Assembly: GCA_005223375.1 (NCBI GenBank)
Contig: RXOD01003911.1
Location: forward strand, 1 to 37,826
From: Amoebophrya sp. AT5.2
Lineage: Eukaryota; Sar; Dinophyceae; Syndiniales; Amoebophryaceae
DNA: 37,826 nucleotides
Direction of reading: 5' to 3'
Shown: one piece after another, positions 19,001 to 26,600 of the stretch
Layout of the letters: each line of letters opens with the position of its first letter
How positions within the stretch are numbered: the stretch's first letter is position 1
The notes under the pieces: model-generated
Database searches by the model: none
The model's input: only the letters and a program-made list of their open reading frames with translations
What the model was told of the DNA's origin: nothing
Translations under genes and position numbers: made by a program

Positions 19001-20496
19001 TCTTCTGTCACCAACCCGGTTTTATCTTCGAGCCTCGACTTTGATTGTGGGTTGAAGAGATGCTCGCTCACCTCCGGTGGGATTTGCAGGTCTGACCGCG
19101 TCGGGACCGTCACACGGATTTCAGTCGCAGGAGCTGGGAACGATTTTTTCAGTTCTTGTGCTGATGCTGGCCCGAGGCCGGTTTTTCGCAAACGCAAACC
19201 CCATTTCAGCATAAAGTAGTGTTTGTTCAGCTTGTCGTCGTTGAACGCGATAAGCTCTGGCGTTTGCGCTCCTCGTCCTCCCACACCCACACTCTCCAGG
19301 CCCGCGCTTACTGAGGAGTACATGCGTTGTACGTCCTCTGCCACGCTGTTTGCCGCTTGTCTCCGCGCACTCGACATGCTGCCAACCTCATTCTCGACGG
19401 CGCCCAAGAATCGCGGGTCCGCGGTGGGGAGATCGACGCTGGACATTGGCACAACGCAGCGCCCGCGGTTTTTGAATTCGCTGTCTATTGCCATTCCTCG
19501 CTGTGCGATCCGGTCTCGCCTTCGAAACCATTTATACATGTCCTCGGCGCGTTTCTTTTCTGTTTCTCCTTTCCCAAAAAAACTTCCCAGCACCCAAGAA
19601 GCGCAGTTTTGGTCATCGATACGCTCGCCTGTTGTGATGCCGTCGACACCGACAAGCCTGTCTTTCAGCCCGCTGCTGAGTTGCGCAAAGTCCGACAGTC
19701 GGACTTCAACAATGCCAGATAGAATGGCGATCCGTTCGCCGCCAGGTATAAGCCCCTTGCCTGTAGTCGCTGTCCGTGTCCTCGTGCCTGTTGTTTTTCC
19801 CCATCTTCCATCTCCATCTCCATCTTCCATCTCCATCTTCTCGTCCCCCCCAGCCTGTGCGTTCAACAGAACCCTGCGCATGTATTCCTGCCAGTCGGCT
19901 ATCAAGGCCTTGGCGCCGCGTTGCAGGTGCGCGCAGTTGCCCAGGAAAGAACGCTCCAGTGGCAGCTCCGTGACATCCTCCAGGTCGCAGGAACGGCCGC
20001 TGACGCTCTTCACCTCGTCGAAGAAGAGCTGTTCAGGCGGGTCGCGCTTCTCTTCCTCTTTTGCCGTCACCGATCTTTGGAAATCGTCGATGGCCGCAAA
20101 CACATCCGTACCGACTAAAGCGGATGGCGTGATCTCATGGTCCTGTACAAGCGGGGTGTCGCGACGAAAAGCCGCAGTTGCTGCTCCATCTCTCACGTCT
20201 GTGTCTGGAGGCTTCCTGATTGTGGTTAGCCAGTGCAGAACAAGCCCTACCGCCCTTGTTCCCTCAACATTGTTTTTAGAAGCTACTTCCTCGACTAGCT
20301 TCGCCAACAGCGAACCGGAAACTGAAAGCGTCAGACTCATGCTTTCGAAAGTATCCTTCATTTGCTGCAGAGGGGTAGCTAGAGCTACAGGAGCAGCAGT
20401 AGCAACAGTAGCAGTTGCAGTAGCTGCTAGTAGATCTGGAATGACTTTACGATCCCGCAGCGACACCGGGTGGCCGCGGGAATCAAACGCAGCCAC
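7030..20496 (-). CDS. Giant 4488-codon ORF ending in DDEL, probable second part of a larger gene
   Basis: The open frame is uninterrupted for 13.5 kb. The first codon of the listed span is GTG; the first ATG is codon 47 (20358). There is no signal peptide. Seen along the chain: a possible SH3/Tudor-like barrel near residues 520-610 (weak); coiled coil about 1595-1650; Cys-rich stretch about 2660-2720; hydrophobic segments at about 3334-3349 and 3353-3382; nine consecutive Gly-X-Y triplets at 3462-3488; a long hydrophobic stretch at 3618-3667 that could hold two spans; a Gln/Ser-rich coiled coil about 3770-4080; acidic tail ending DDDDEL. C-terminal DDEL resembles KDEL/HDEL ER-retention signals, which implies entry into the secretory pathway. 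It therefore probably gets its signal peptide from the ORF immediately upstream (29806-20519). Other glycine-rich loops flank the hydrophobic part. I recognise no enzyme domain. Stop is TGA. Confidence 0.9.
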   Translation of the reverse strand: MAAFDSRGHPVSLRDRKVIPDLLAATATATVATAAPVALATPLQQMKDTFESMSLTLSVSGSLLAKLVEEVASKNNVEGTRAVGLVLHWLTTIRKPPDTDVRDGAATAAFRRDTPLVQDHEITPSALVGTDVFAAIDDFQRSVTAKEEEKRDPPEQLFFDEVKSVSGRSCDLEDVTELPLERSFLGNCAHLQRGAKALIADWQEYMRRVLLNAQAGGDEKMEMEDGDGDGRWGKTTGTRTRTATTGKGLIPGGERIAILSGIVEVRLSDFAQLSSGLKDRLVGVDGITTGERIDDQNCASWVLGSFFGKGETEKKRAEDMYKWFRRRDRIAQRGMAIDSEFKNRGRCVVPMSSVDLPTADPRFLGAVENEVGSMSSARRQAANSVAEDVQRMYSSVSAGLESVGVGGRGAQTPELIAFNDDKLNKHYFMLKWGLRLRKTGLGPASAQELKKSFPAPATEIRVTVPTRSDLQIPPEVSEHLFNPQSKSRLEDKTGLVTEEAASLWQATRHSDVRQLPEPGFAKGERVLVLDVEAEAAAKEDGRAVWPVWEGGVIQRCSMKETVEVDTRTTSHYPRTQVIRVRETCSVLVLKKVWGRVEAKPSENTAEEVPAHRIFSPRMNNRLWWRRGKQQQRSQVEIDADVDEHCPAGTDLVEIVDISEDFAIKVRPPTETTNSPTSASSSLSTRTIEDPSVELSPLVDPTLVKSLENDPDFDKKSAPPAQLVDRMREYMHTPEAALEEKRRIVRRSILFLGGRGTAFDITQHTGRRLLSGGAGRGRGANTVEWRVVKGDYLREIEFQLPMSRLEPGDKVTTFPFSRQTLSELVEAGAFGKDRVLQRGSASTAVTGSEVVLQGRSPADQEYITDEIVLVPPGTATTSGPKPEPLPLSQLSCMGGPCAGWANGFSEDAGKLYTSMRLVQGFRLAFLEHGGDRPGAEHERFTPAGADQISAEKFSDRLALRERFRVTEEGQLRNIVFAASLSGEGGRGRAAAKEIATAIETAAKAMHGGQQDESGLLRKVRHWRRMNRQLTVPKEDIPHFLKKLFAQEADIFDNPAINSKTRVALKAWLDDGKVLEKYGEQKTLEKAQLELSPKRRRKRKKEAPLASLVFTEAERWNAKDRLLPESIDMWLDASKLTVKEAWRLFSLGATRLEVAVGEGEGARTEEISFPDGVGVKVNEDNSDWHWMWLLERDDANEAGRTFTAADLNPYEELRRGTDGEAIGRAKKRAEALTADVNDAKDRLEDNSKTWRGKIRIRVTRLDAYARPARTSEEFDTVVTENYTKNIVSSFFASSWIGDQWPNTRIEEARDRIKEHEESYADFRTKFLPSLGRTAGQSKSFSVPEPAAHLKNKHAKVLAAKVRVPLEILPKKVEDENKTYFEIVKNALFAAPDEKAEAKTKAEAATRTYGADLVLPLRDKKDEVTVAITRTYTQKGTNKANFSAAEVFKLLADGRFVESSGEFMALTAEGAETIGAHARVSEKDGGEPEFLGGIHKGDEVLEFDLLVPIAARSSPLRPEIRFGAVSTTADVDANEPRKREAEFRERLSEKITKLQLSPRVLRFLTQPPILHFKSALRNDLYIPSKAPPPLTPDFDEESKEELRKMHDRMAKLREENSDLDEKIDKSRKKELELKTRQENLLKKLAERMASAKVRAARGQFLWNLRRFLSSVESDLFRFEAARAESGNSLLADFRQKILEKHVPRSSSTSTTTSTAVVTTHGDQAPPATLPENVPLAPISTSPCGDYESCWMDWLLQSDAWNWFPFVYRNEGDAHKVRSLRWREETRERVSHKDGVHAVEVTPDQAELLKKKAAAEFPRRGAKNPAQNPNLFSRLPFHLFEGIDPDMVQQILVASVKRYSKRGGAGNVKALTRIKSWKKWYMEEYKPLLHEWLNEREKEYCLKYSLVPTQNVSSVWLGTFFGHPQSMKVLTTERPPAIGGETSKAFPVEDSGGMGIRDSPAPRPAGTAAVDGATEAPDEGKALLYTTQMNKEIQNKVKDQISRLVMDAFFTQDYTEEVSHILHSRLGGARFLEAHFTAGANASKRNVAQQQAATTTNDLRKSNPRARFVVSGALSGPHSSRDTGSSLPHRHIRYSDVLNRLRQETVQKVDAEILEWMRSTCLPQLHSVEADGMRQKVFKVLENVLRGEQMDYEIPGANKQTSTALSLGAAGRATKERSSTCIATQYWVGPMRSPRSSYAPLGSASSSLDEAPASEYRFAFAPKPKDPQNPYEGFFVQAVPTKNADGGESVKLQLQDYFSEGSDNKNDSNYKGSFEDKAQKSFIKRAAEMEEKFRRETALASSSEAAPDAAGAARQDFAENKFWKELERLLLVSGDEPVDISDEGPVQVQPRDVAKHLFGWCFSLSAFPSFMQELLKERTQVFYARNYPVTHAPEHKTKFPGERHRLGVHVLEDPERSPFRLVPHDWSNAGDGATGSDLKVWEGVSQSDSSAYRAASSVTPPARSAGDESMAKEVLEKCVPAYASMIGGGGTAHKIAWNQVDAFGRDTDNFSEKLLHKGGSDGIYVDGKNVRCRSSSRGTEQREKKDDVDEKLLLLNQFGHMALFDALEIELDAIVYELVEEIEVKNAEVFYWDADDRIPGVSVTLAEISSLRVGIPLDTHTNAKSDKSASSGSAPLSGAAAGRAVEGSAMRNYLQHGMPQFLELSDRGNSSGHCTCGVEGDSSVCSGNSEMSSKNLWKHVPLKYMTPWVGSTKCDKGRRDCKQTEENEKQLATNRPENGQNIFVECPEPDPVAAKGALPHAASELGEAVVGNVGVCRAIRDLFKSNSGGKKGCFAHHMLAERYRKTLPDKIRNSTSCPSVRAPTTSTSTTTTTTADEFDLTHFRLLPVSISTAGKRKVDHLQYRLYNYPKLTDFQKRARGMAVEGKPEAPYYVDGTPSAAARTGRGSTSIDEEVPPFRLKRDSSGPVVLRGSKPMAPPGMITVDLTKPRDENEHYLQSLRIRAAPELEEFPVASKESAYADWYKITHVEQDASRLWNYYPFYNFSKRPLMKSSSGGADAAKDKSMQQILQWELEQAGGNLNEAGEATECASGDPKCMNSVQYIRATSGPDKRDTRLRATASAKPGSHGLDGLHGQHAGNLRIRIRHANRYRYSYAEGAISPEGGGPASRTPVDDEKNLSSRCPLLPYFAGRDAVGGVASPESARPLSASGHADESAQKAALAEYTRRRDLIFAAIPAAECDNILEINTSGGSGTGGQIGGFGDNAEPAAQPHGRSGDDVIEGKGTAQDDFHLYMAGSLKATEFFNDIANSNAGAVESGRNKKQELYKDLKERKAAQQEAKNKAKYWPRSFEIEWPAGEGEGGDKNSWLRPPKPCFWELNLAAGAFASLVAWYRVSNPLGAMAAGSALSAALCAAAPHVFAAYLAYQSWTTWSQVRGENFYNMTIGSLGQKAVGGVLDLTASPITRFFGPRFSLLSAAIDAEKHGHSPTDGTRGGYFHDFHVAIVRGEFGSVGATGSAGLPGSAGKPGRGGKAAEFELTIAPRDESSSVPVDVDSESLALFPQSETENNGAQLVIPSLLGAGGSDTPGRDGFDAIRISTAGTWVANNAEENRFQNVLEEVDLEFLAKNFPNAAAGAGQRSTAWSKREDTASLGVWAFSRFSQLGIAVGVPIGLAVAVAHVGIPLTAVAEAVFLTGATIAAIASTVAVSYDALNVLAKDLDTEIEVFVLPETAKTDYAAKTGGPGPGDGGGPTAGALGGGKSTDLLFHDEVAPHIGALRANKWLPLQDAMHNKRRGDQRLAGKRKLANRENRQNVVATERSDSSLATEQQNQADWSSQKQRSSERTSEDDAENEQSTEQSTSVVGDEQQKRTLQDLTSVDALQSTIKNVSADLDRTITSLQEKVSQRSINASAIEQLTEESTQFSEMSRSAQLFGTHAEALSQTEQAIREKSEIGARIGAMSVGNRVLAQLGGTVSAEVASATRRAAEQQRGRARRACVAAAEGLQRVSSEVLAAGTEMSVSARGAGLSAVKSNSRSENQFSEQMQQQEAVSQQAEISAAQDPRTSMRKTAERKRLRRLFEDELAKRKELSRLSKRLSVTAEKVFRDQQQKAFEGPAAWLAELRAIGDHLNPMDGGGDSTNPSSTCPALERAFGGSTATKSLAHSLLLWFGNEVVRPRVLFAAEKEASNLDSSESRPPAHPVFLFAAGKKATNPSAFLSQRNATINPSRFHVHLPDAHRVMAAVEVTSDGEWSEADDLSRTDEEETEASRGSRIPGSSDEDTTAPPKSNTSVASTTATASDEAAAFSSDESESAVRSRLLASPAPATLSASGRGHLRSLLAKLTRKRNGQRQGTGPNREVLSPAPFENAIDHIDMLDEVQLAELSVFLVLKSAAPSFSSRAPLLQTFFTIADKVVPGQQGGATQRPDELRQYYLRQLALMDGVALVATAESLPGSPPRPEPGKKDRCRDAAAFAKSVIFPVSAALENFEAKSTEAAHQASRENGVEKNYSQNTRLVDESFELPHSLEVDDDDEL
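10033..10113 (-). other. Collagen-like Gly-X-Y segment within giant ORF
   Basis: Residues 3462-3488 of the 4488-codon ORF are nine uninterrupted Gly-X-Y triplets, including GLP and GKP units. A beta-strand-like sequence (AEFELTIA) follows. Related glycine-rich turns nearby precede similar strand-like stretches, for example SDTPGRDGFDAIRIS. Nine triplets is short for a stable collagen triple helix. It may instead be a glycine-rich turn module of the sort found in large extracellular proteins. Confidence 0.6.
19795..19850. repeat. CCATCT-type microsatellite within the giant ORF
   Basis: A run of CCATCT and CCATCTT units on the plus strand. In the minus-strand coding frame it gives an acidic Met/Glu/Asp/Gly stretch (MEMEDGDGDG) in the N-terminal part of the 4488-codon ORF. 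Such a tract is likely to vary in length between isolates. Confidence 0.6.
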
Positions 20497-20616
20497 ATCG
20501 GCGTCGCCTCGGGTGGGTTCAAACGAATCGGCGCTCGAAGTTCCGGGAAGAAAGTTGGGGTAGGAAGTGGAGAAGCTTGTGTCTTTCTGCTCTGAACTTC
20601 TCTACGCTTCCGTTAC
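20365..20616 (-). other. Probable intron or frame junction joining two giant ORFs
   Basis: The upstream frame stops at TGA 20521-20519. The downstream frame is open from just after a TAG at 20604-20602, so both are open together for about 80 bases. Minus-strand donors GTAACG (20616) and GTAGAG (20605), paired with pyrimidine-rich AG acceptors, would restore one frame. Examples are GTAACG with acceptors ending at 20436, 20427, 20424, 20385 or 20379, and GTAGAG with CCCTCTGCAG ending at 20365. The acceptor side is a (GCTACT)-like low-complexity tract that reads as Ala/Thr repeats if translated. A one-base sequencing error in the overlap would give the same picture. The exact splice sites cannot be chosen from sequence alone. 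Confidence 0.55.
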
Positions 20617-23600
20617 TGTTCTCCGGCTGGTTCTCCGGCTGCGCGAGCAGCAGCTCGCGCATAAAAAGACTCGCGATTTCCGCGACCCCCTCGGTCCGAG
20701 CCGCTGCGTCGCTGTCAACTAATTTTGCCAGCAGAGCCGCAGCACGCCAGCGCTCGCTTCGCTCCGTCAACAGAAACATCGGCAACAAAGCCCGCTCTCC
20801 TTCGACGGCACGCACCGCGTAGTAGCCGCCCTCGTAACCGTTCGGCTTCGTCTCGGCGTTGTTCTCGTCCTTGGCTTTTCGAATTGTATTCCACGCCTCG
20901 AACATTTGCTTCTGCCATGCTGTAACACTCGCTCCCGATATTTGTATCCCCTCGACCACCTCAAGGATTTCTCGAGCGGACAGTATGTCGCCGAACGCGA
21001 CCACGCGGTCGTTCCTTGTTTCGCACAGGTTCCCGTCGGCTTGCGTCGCGTTCCCCTCGCACTCGCCATTTGCCCCCCACTGGTGCGCTTCAGCGTCCTC
21101 ATAGCCCAACAACATGCCCTCCCCCTGAATAGTTTTGCTCGCTTCCACGGTCGCACCTGCGATTGCGGTGGCTCCTGGCTGCATCCATGTATTGGCGGCA
21201 ACGTCGCTCGAAGACGCGGCCCGCCCTTCACCTCGTTCACCCTGCCACGGAATCCACCTCTGGTTTTTGTACAGGTGCGTCCACAGAAACGCGCGTGGCT
21301 GCGTCAAATCCACTGCGGCTAGCTTCTCCCTTGCCTCCATCATGTATTCCGACCGCAGCTTCTGCACTGCTTTTAATTGATACTCCAAGAACAGCAACAT
21401 CACTCTTTTCATCGACTCAGGCTTCATCTGCATCCATAAGCTGAATTTCGCAACCTCCGACCACATCTTCCGTTCGCTTTCGGTTTGCACCAACCGCTGC
21501 TCCTGCTCGAGCGTGTCCAGCTGCAACATTCGCTGCTTCTCTATCTCGGCCTTTGCGAGTCGTAGTCTCTCCTTGTAGATCAACGTGAACCGCATTTTTC
21601 TCATCCACACCCGCCCCCTCGTCTCCACTTTCGTGATCGCTGCCAGAATTTCCTCGCGAATGTAGGTGTCAAAAAACTTCTCTTCTTCGGACGACGCCTT
21701 CGGGTTTTCCTTTCGGGCGAAAAACTCGGCCATCAGAGCGATGAAGAAGTCCGCGGATCGGGTTTGCTGAGGGGAAAGAAGCGGTGGAAAGTAGCGGCTG
21801 GCTTTAGTTGTGCTCTTGTTCACATTCGACGCCTCATCATCTTCATCCCCGTCGACGACCAGGTCCACGAGCGATTTCATGCTACCCAGTTCGTCGCGCA
21901 TCCCGCTGAAAACGGCGCTCGACCGCTCCTCCGCGTTTTTGCTGACCAAGGGCTCTTGGAAGTGCTCCTCGTGCTCGTCCTTCTCCTTCATTTGTACAAG
22001 TATCAGCGTTTCCAGCTTCGCAGAAGCCATACTTTTATGATCCCTGCCGCAGTCTTCGTCAAACAGGACTTTCTCCGTCTGCGCTAGCAGGGTTGCTGCT
22101 GCCGACTCATCGCCACTGGCGGCAGGCGTGGACGCCGCACCGAGAGCACCCACGACTGTCGATACTTCCGGCATAACCTCCGCAGGTCTTGTGGCACCGC
22201 CTGGGATCGACTGTTGTGGCACCGTTCGGACGCTCCAGCGAGATCCGTCGATGGCGCGGAAGGGCGACGGCTTCGGCTTGCCCTGGTCTCGTTCTTGTTT
22301 CTTCGTCTTCTTGTTCACCCCATCATGGCGCACGGCCCAGGATAACACCAGCCGCTCCAGAATACTGATGCTTTCTCCACTTCCGCCACGACCACCAGCC
22401 CTATCAGATCGCGCCGTCAGCACATCAAGCGCAAGTTTTCCTAGGTTGCTGTAGTCGGAACCCAAACCGTCAAGTTGTTGCCGCTCTTCCGCGGCCTTCA
22501 CGCCCGAAAAAAGCTTTTCTCTCGACACGTAGGCGCCGTTCTTCATGCTCCTGCTCGGCTGAAAAGCTGTTTTCGTCAGCGTGACGCTTTCGTGAAAAAG
22601 CGTGAGCAGATCGTTTAGTGGGGCAAGCATCTCTTGCTTTACCTTGGGCACGAAGTTTTGAACGTTTAGGCTTCTGCTCGCCGAAGCCGCGTCTACGTGA
22701 TGTTCGTTGCCAGCGAAGAGTTCGCAGAAGCTTTGCTGGAAAGGCACTTTCATGAAGTAGTCGGACGTGCTGAGGGACTCTTGCTGCACTTCGGTGGCTA
22801 CCAGGTGCAAATCGGTATTCGCGTGCCACTCCCAGATCGCGTGTACTGCAGGTGGTGCAGATGGAGGAGGGGGAGGGCTTTTACGCGCTATGCGCCTTCT
22901 CGGTGTCGGGACAGCTTTTACTTGCTCCTTACAGACTAAATCCCTCAGCTCGTGCAACCGCTGCGCAGCATCCGATGCGTTCTCGGATGCAGTTGCAGGT
23001 GAAGCTGCAGGAGGTGCGCTTTCTCCGTTTCTTCGCGCTCCTTCGACGAAGGCCGTAAGCTTCACTGCCAAATCAGCAATCGGCACGAGCAGCCGCGGCC
23101 TGGCAGCTGCGAGGCTCCCGGGAGGCTGCCGGGAGGTAGTAACCGCGTCATCATCTCCAATCAACATACTTGTCCGAACGCGTGCGCCATGAAAATTGCG
23201 CCCCATCTCTAAAACCCGGTTGTAGGCCATATTCCCAGCGATCCGATGCGATACAGCTTTTTCGAACTGAGACAGCGCCTGGTCGCGCGAAATCACGTCC
23301 GCGGTTTCTTCCGGGGTTGTGAGCAAACTATGGTGGCGCGCGTACAGGACCTGTTGCTGCAGGAACGGATGCTGCTTGAAATTGGCCATCAGAACGTAGA
23401 AGTGAGGACCCGCCGGAGATCGAGGTCGCAGCAGAATGATGTGCCGCGACGGGTTTCTCTTCGACTGCAGATCTTTGGGCGTGATGACTCCTTCTGTCTC
23501 TGTGGCTGTGCGCGGTCCTGTAGCTCCTTTTCGCAAATCGATCAGTGTCGCACGCTGCAAAAACGCAGCGTCCACATCCAGCGCGAACTCCTCATTTACG

Positions 23601-26600
23601 AACTTCACCGCTGCTTCGAGCATAGTGACATCACGACCATCAGTGTCTGCCATTTCTGCTCGTCCTGCTTCCTCATCCTGTTCCCGTTCCCGTTCCCAGT
23701 CCCAGACCTTCCGCATGATCGCGTCAATGGAGCGGTTCAAACTCGCGTCCTCAAGCGTGGACCCGTCCGGTCGGTTCGCGTACGGCCACACCCAACCCTC
23801 CTTGTAAGGATCCACTTGTCGCTCTGCATCAGCGAGTTCCAACAATAGGCTATCTGCGTGGTCCTGGTCGTCGATCGAATTCTGTTCAGTTGCAGAACCT
23901 TCAGACGAGCTGGAGCTCCCGGGCGGGGGCGCTCCACTTCCAGAAAACACCTGCATTCTCTCTTGCTTCTGCTCCGTTTCCCTCAGCCGCAGTTTCGCGC
24001 GGAGCAGCGCTTCATGGCCACTTGAGCGGCTGCTTTCTCCGATGCCGCGAAAAGCCTCCACAGCGAGTAGGGTTACTAGCTGCTCCAGCCCTTTAAACCG
24101 GGTACTAAGCGATGAAGGGGTCGTGGTCATGTCGCGCACCTCCATTTCCTGCACGCCAAGATTAACGGCGACTTTCATTTTCGGGAGCAGGTTGTCGGTA
24201 AAAAAAACATCGCCTGCAGAACCAGAAGTTGGTCGCTTGAAGGCTTCAGCAACAGTTCGGTCGGCCTCCGCGACGACTAGCTCTCGACCTAGCTGGTCCT
24301 CCGCGTCCGCTGCTTCCTCTGACGCAGGAGGCGCCCACCCAGCGACTCGTTTTCCCACTGTCCATGCCGCAATTTGATAGTCAACGTACAGCCGCTCGAA
24401 ATTCATTTCGTCCTCCGCTTTGGCCACTTCGTCTCTTCCCTTCAAATGTTTGTCAAGTTGGTGCAAGTCGTTTTGCAGCTGAATTTGGAACTCCTTCAGT
24501 TCGTCTTCTAGAAGCTCGGCGCGCTTCAGCGCAAGGAGTTCGTCTTCGAAGTTTTTCATTTTCAATACCTCCTCGTCATTATTTTTTTCCCCGGCTCGGG
24601 CTTCCGCGTACGCCCGCAGCTCAAAAAACGCCATGGAGGTGCCGGTGGTACTAAAAGAACTGCCACTCGTATTCGTCGATTCTGCACCACCTGGAGGCAC
24701 ATACTTTTTTCCCTCCTGACGATGCCGGTGGTGCTGAAATGCCACGAAAATCTTCGGTCTGCCTTCTTTTCCAGCGCCTTGCGCCTTGACAAGATAGCCC
24801 GCTTTTCTGTGCTCCGAAATAACATACTGAATGTACTCGTGCCACTGCGGCGACAAGAGCTTGCCTCGGATCACGCGCTCGTTAATCCTCTTCAAATCTT
24901 CCAAGACCGTATCAAAGAACCGACCGCTGCTCGTTGGCGTTAGCGTTGTAGTTGACGCTGATGTTCGTCCTGTTGCCGCCCCGGTTACAACAGGCAAGGT
25001 CGCCGACGACGAGATCACACTCGTCCCTACTTCTACTTGTACTTCCCAGAGCGTCGACGTCTCGTCTGATTGGAAAAGACTCAAATACATCGTGCTGGCG
25101 TTCCGTGTGAGCCAATCCCAGTCTTCATGTTGCTCCCCGCCTCTAGCAGGCTCGAGAAACCAGCGGGCCGAGGCTTGGCACTCCCCGGGGAGGGTGAGCG
25201 CGTCGACCAATACCCGCTCCAGTCGTCGCCACCGAGCACTCGCCGCATCCCCCGTCAAAAGGTGGCCAGGTAGATCAGACACCGCCCTTTGCCTGGCCTC
25301 CTCCTCCTCCTCCACGTCCACGGCCCTCCCCAACAAGTTCTTCGGTTCGGACGTTCCTGCTTCGCGCTTTCGCTCTTTTTCGACAAAATGCCGCACGCGG
25401 TCTTTCACAAGGTTGCGTACCAACAAGAGAAAAAGGTCGTCGACGCGAACGAAACCATCACCGAGCCCGTCGATCACGCGAATGTAGGGTGAGTCCGAAC
25501 GCCGAGCCTTTTCACTACCCGAAATATCAGTAAGTTGCAGAGCCGTGTCTTCCTCTATTTTCTTCGCGGCAAACTGCCGCGCCACGTTCGCCCATTCTCC
25601 GAAATACCGAATCGAGGAAAGCCATTTTCGGAATGCGTGCCGCAGGGCATCAAGTTGCTGTGAACGTGATGCCTCATCCTTGGCCTCTCCATGATTACCC
25701 CGATCAAAAAAGAAGGATAGCACGTGCGCCTCCATCTCGTCCTTGTCTTTGAAGTCTGTGATGTGTCGCGGCGACGTAGCACTCGTGTTCAGGAAGCGAT
25801 GCCGGGTGCCGTCACGACCCGTGCTGTTGGCGAAGACGGTACCCATCGGTGATGTAGATGACGATGAAATAGAATTAAAAAGCACTTCATTTTCATCACG
25901 CCCAGAGGTTTCCTCTGTTCCTTCCTCCGGGCTCGCGGCGGATACAACAGCGTCGACTGCAACAGCCCCTTCGTCGACTGCGATCCTCGAAAACCGAAAC
26001 TTCCGCAACAACCTGAGAGTGCTTTCTTCCTGACTACTTCGGTCTCTGCGGTACGCTGCGACATTTTCTTCGGCAATCCGGGCCTTTTCGACGTTGTCAA
26101 AGGAGAAAGTCTCCTGCTTTTTCAGGAGTCCGCCCGCGACGCGTGCGTACGTCCGACACAGAATTTCGGCGTCGGGGCCAGTGTCGACGGGGGAGACTGC
26201 GTGCTCCAGTAAATTCGAAGCACCAACTTCAGAGGTGTACGAAAAGGACGAAGTCACGCTGCACGACATCAACCCAGAGCTCGTCCACCGCCCGTTTCCG
26301 CCATTATTCAGAAACATCGCGGTCGCAACGTCCTCTTGTTCGTCCCCGTTCCTCCCGTGCAAGTCGACAGGGACGAAGAGCTCGTCCAGGGTGACCACCA
26401 CCGTGTTCAACTCGTCTTCGGAAAATAGAACTTTGTCCGAAATTGGATTTTCGCTGGCTGCATTACTTGTACCACCAGAAACGCCGGAGCCATAATTTTC
26501 ATGCGGGTCTCGGATTTTCCGCGCAGCGTCCATGCGCCCTTGCAGCGAACTTCTTGCCGTCGCTTTCGAAGAAGGTCCAACGCCGACGCCGCCCCCGGAC

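Noticed and set aside
20494..20496. GTG as a start codon for the 4488-codon ORF
   Set aside because: The context looks eukaryotic, there is no signal peptide, and the frame is open upstream of this codon. It is more likely internal coding or intron sequence.
19223..20563. 446-codon plus-strand ORF opposite the giant ORF
   Set aside because: It is an antisense shadow of the coding frame. Its composition (Ser, Pro, Arg, Ala runs) is that of a reverse-complemented GC-rich gene, and it crosses the junction of the two minus-strand ORFs.
21000..25100. Short identity (LWEVQ) between the 3095-residue protein and the partial protein at 5756-1
   Set aside because: A five-residue match between chains of about 2,000 and 3,000 residues is expected by chance, and the flanks do not align. 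I do not claim that they are paralogues.
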